From Aurantiacibacter rhizosphaerae (GTDB lineage: Bacteria; Pseudomonadota; Alphaproteobacteria; Sphingomonadales; Sphingomonadaceae): 64,000 nt of DNA. Below, piece by piece: positions 63,871 to 64,000 of this stretch. The position numbers and the translations under genes were made by a program. The stretch is from positions 496,001-560,000 of the forward strand of contig NZ_WUBR01000002.1 in assembly GCF_009807005.1 (NCBI RefSeq), read 5' to 3'. Under the pieces are notes generated by a model. It did no database searches and was not told where the DNA came from. It saw only the letters and a program-made list of their open reading frames with translations. Positions within the stretch are counted from its first letter, which is position 1. Every line of letters begins with the position of its first letter.

Positions 63871-64000
63871 ATGGGCGGATCACATGTCTTCGAATGCCAA
63901 GCCAGCATGGTCGGCTTTCCACCGGGGCGCAACGACGCCTATGCCATGATGATTTGCGTATTCGCAGCCTGCCACCCGGAGAACGCCTGTGCCGGCATGA
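63871..64000 (+). CDS. Possible start of a gene cut by the right edge
   Basis: A frame opens at ATG 63871 and is still open at the window end (43 codons). It contains several Cys (FECQ, MICVFAAC, HPENACAG). An in-frame stop lies 18 bases before the ATG. No ribosome site or family was recognised, so this is a weak call. Confidence 0.3.
   Translation, partial: MGGSHVFECQASMVGFPPGRNDAYAMMICVFAACHPENACAGM

Overview
The window is a high-GC bacterial chromosome segment with dense coding, short ATGA/GTGA/TGATG gene overlaps and few spacers. Gene content points to an alphaproteobacterium of the order Sphingomonadales, most likely the Erythrobacteraceae. The pointers are a UrcA-family protein, a long TonB-dependent receptor beside 2-oxoglutarate-type oxygenases, a class B3 metallo-beta-lactamase, lone Flp pilins, a CP4-like (class II) EPSP synthase, long acidic tails on ribosomal proteins S16 and L9, and an HWE-kinase bacteriophytochrome with its heme oxygenase. 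The lineage is inferred from family knowledge, not from a search. I see no IS element, prophage, CRISPR array or rRNA operon; one tRNA-Ala(GGC) is present.

Layout. 1-7.4 kb: the end of a ClpP-like protease, creD, a periplasmic cyclophilin, an M20 peptidase, a zinc-protease lipoprotein and sdhCDA, with no sdhB in the window. 7.5-12 kb: an SDR, a B3 metallo-beta-lactamase and prmA with overlapping ends, then a DUF2459 protein, a PilZ protein and a second SDR. 12-17.6 kb: ligA, a small lipoprotein, recN, a second PilZ protein and bamD. 17.9-26.8 kb: an accessory region with UrcA, two 2OG-Fe(II) oxygenases, a broken methyltransferase gene, a TonB receptor, a CmcJ/NvfI-like oxygenase and an O-methyltransferase. 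26.9-30.6 kb: two Flp pilins, then heme oxygenase and bacteriophytochrome. 30.7-37.7 kb: lepA and two large PAS-GGDEF-EAL-PilZ proteins. 37.8-44.9 kb: a ferredoxin-NADP reductase, dnaN, fabD-fabG, and a divergent pair of LD-carboxypeptidase and Mur ligase. 45-50.5 kb: DUF808 and DUF3237 proteins, rpsF-rpsR-rplI, a polytopic membrane protein and a beta-propeller lipoprotein. 50.5-53.6 kb: an asd-led operon with two genes of unknown function and a hydrolase. 53.9-60 kb: ffh-rpsP-rimM-(four membrane or unknown genes)-trmD-rplS. 60-64 kb: the tRNA, a hairpin-rich spacer, a TIGR02300 protein, aroA, a small membrane protein, cmk and an Mpo1-like protein.

How the genes work together. Most of the window is housekeeping: respiration, DNA replication and repair, translation, fatty-acid synthesis, peptidoglycan recycling, and amino-acid and aromatic biosynthesis. 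Two signalling themes stand out. One is cyclic di-GMP: two dual-domain enzymes carrying their own PilZ domain, plus two free-standing PilZ proteins. The other is red/far-red light sensing, where BphO supplies biliverdin to BphP. The least understood parts are the oxygenase/TonB-receptor region (18-27 kb), the four-gene membrane cassette inside the trmD operon (55-57.3 kb), the low-GC gene at 51.3-52.0 kb and the structured spacer next to tRNA-Ala.
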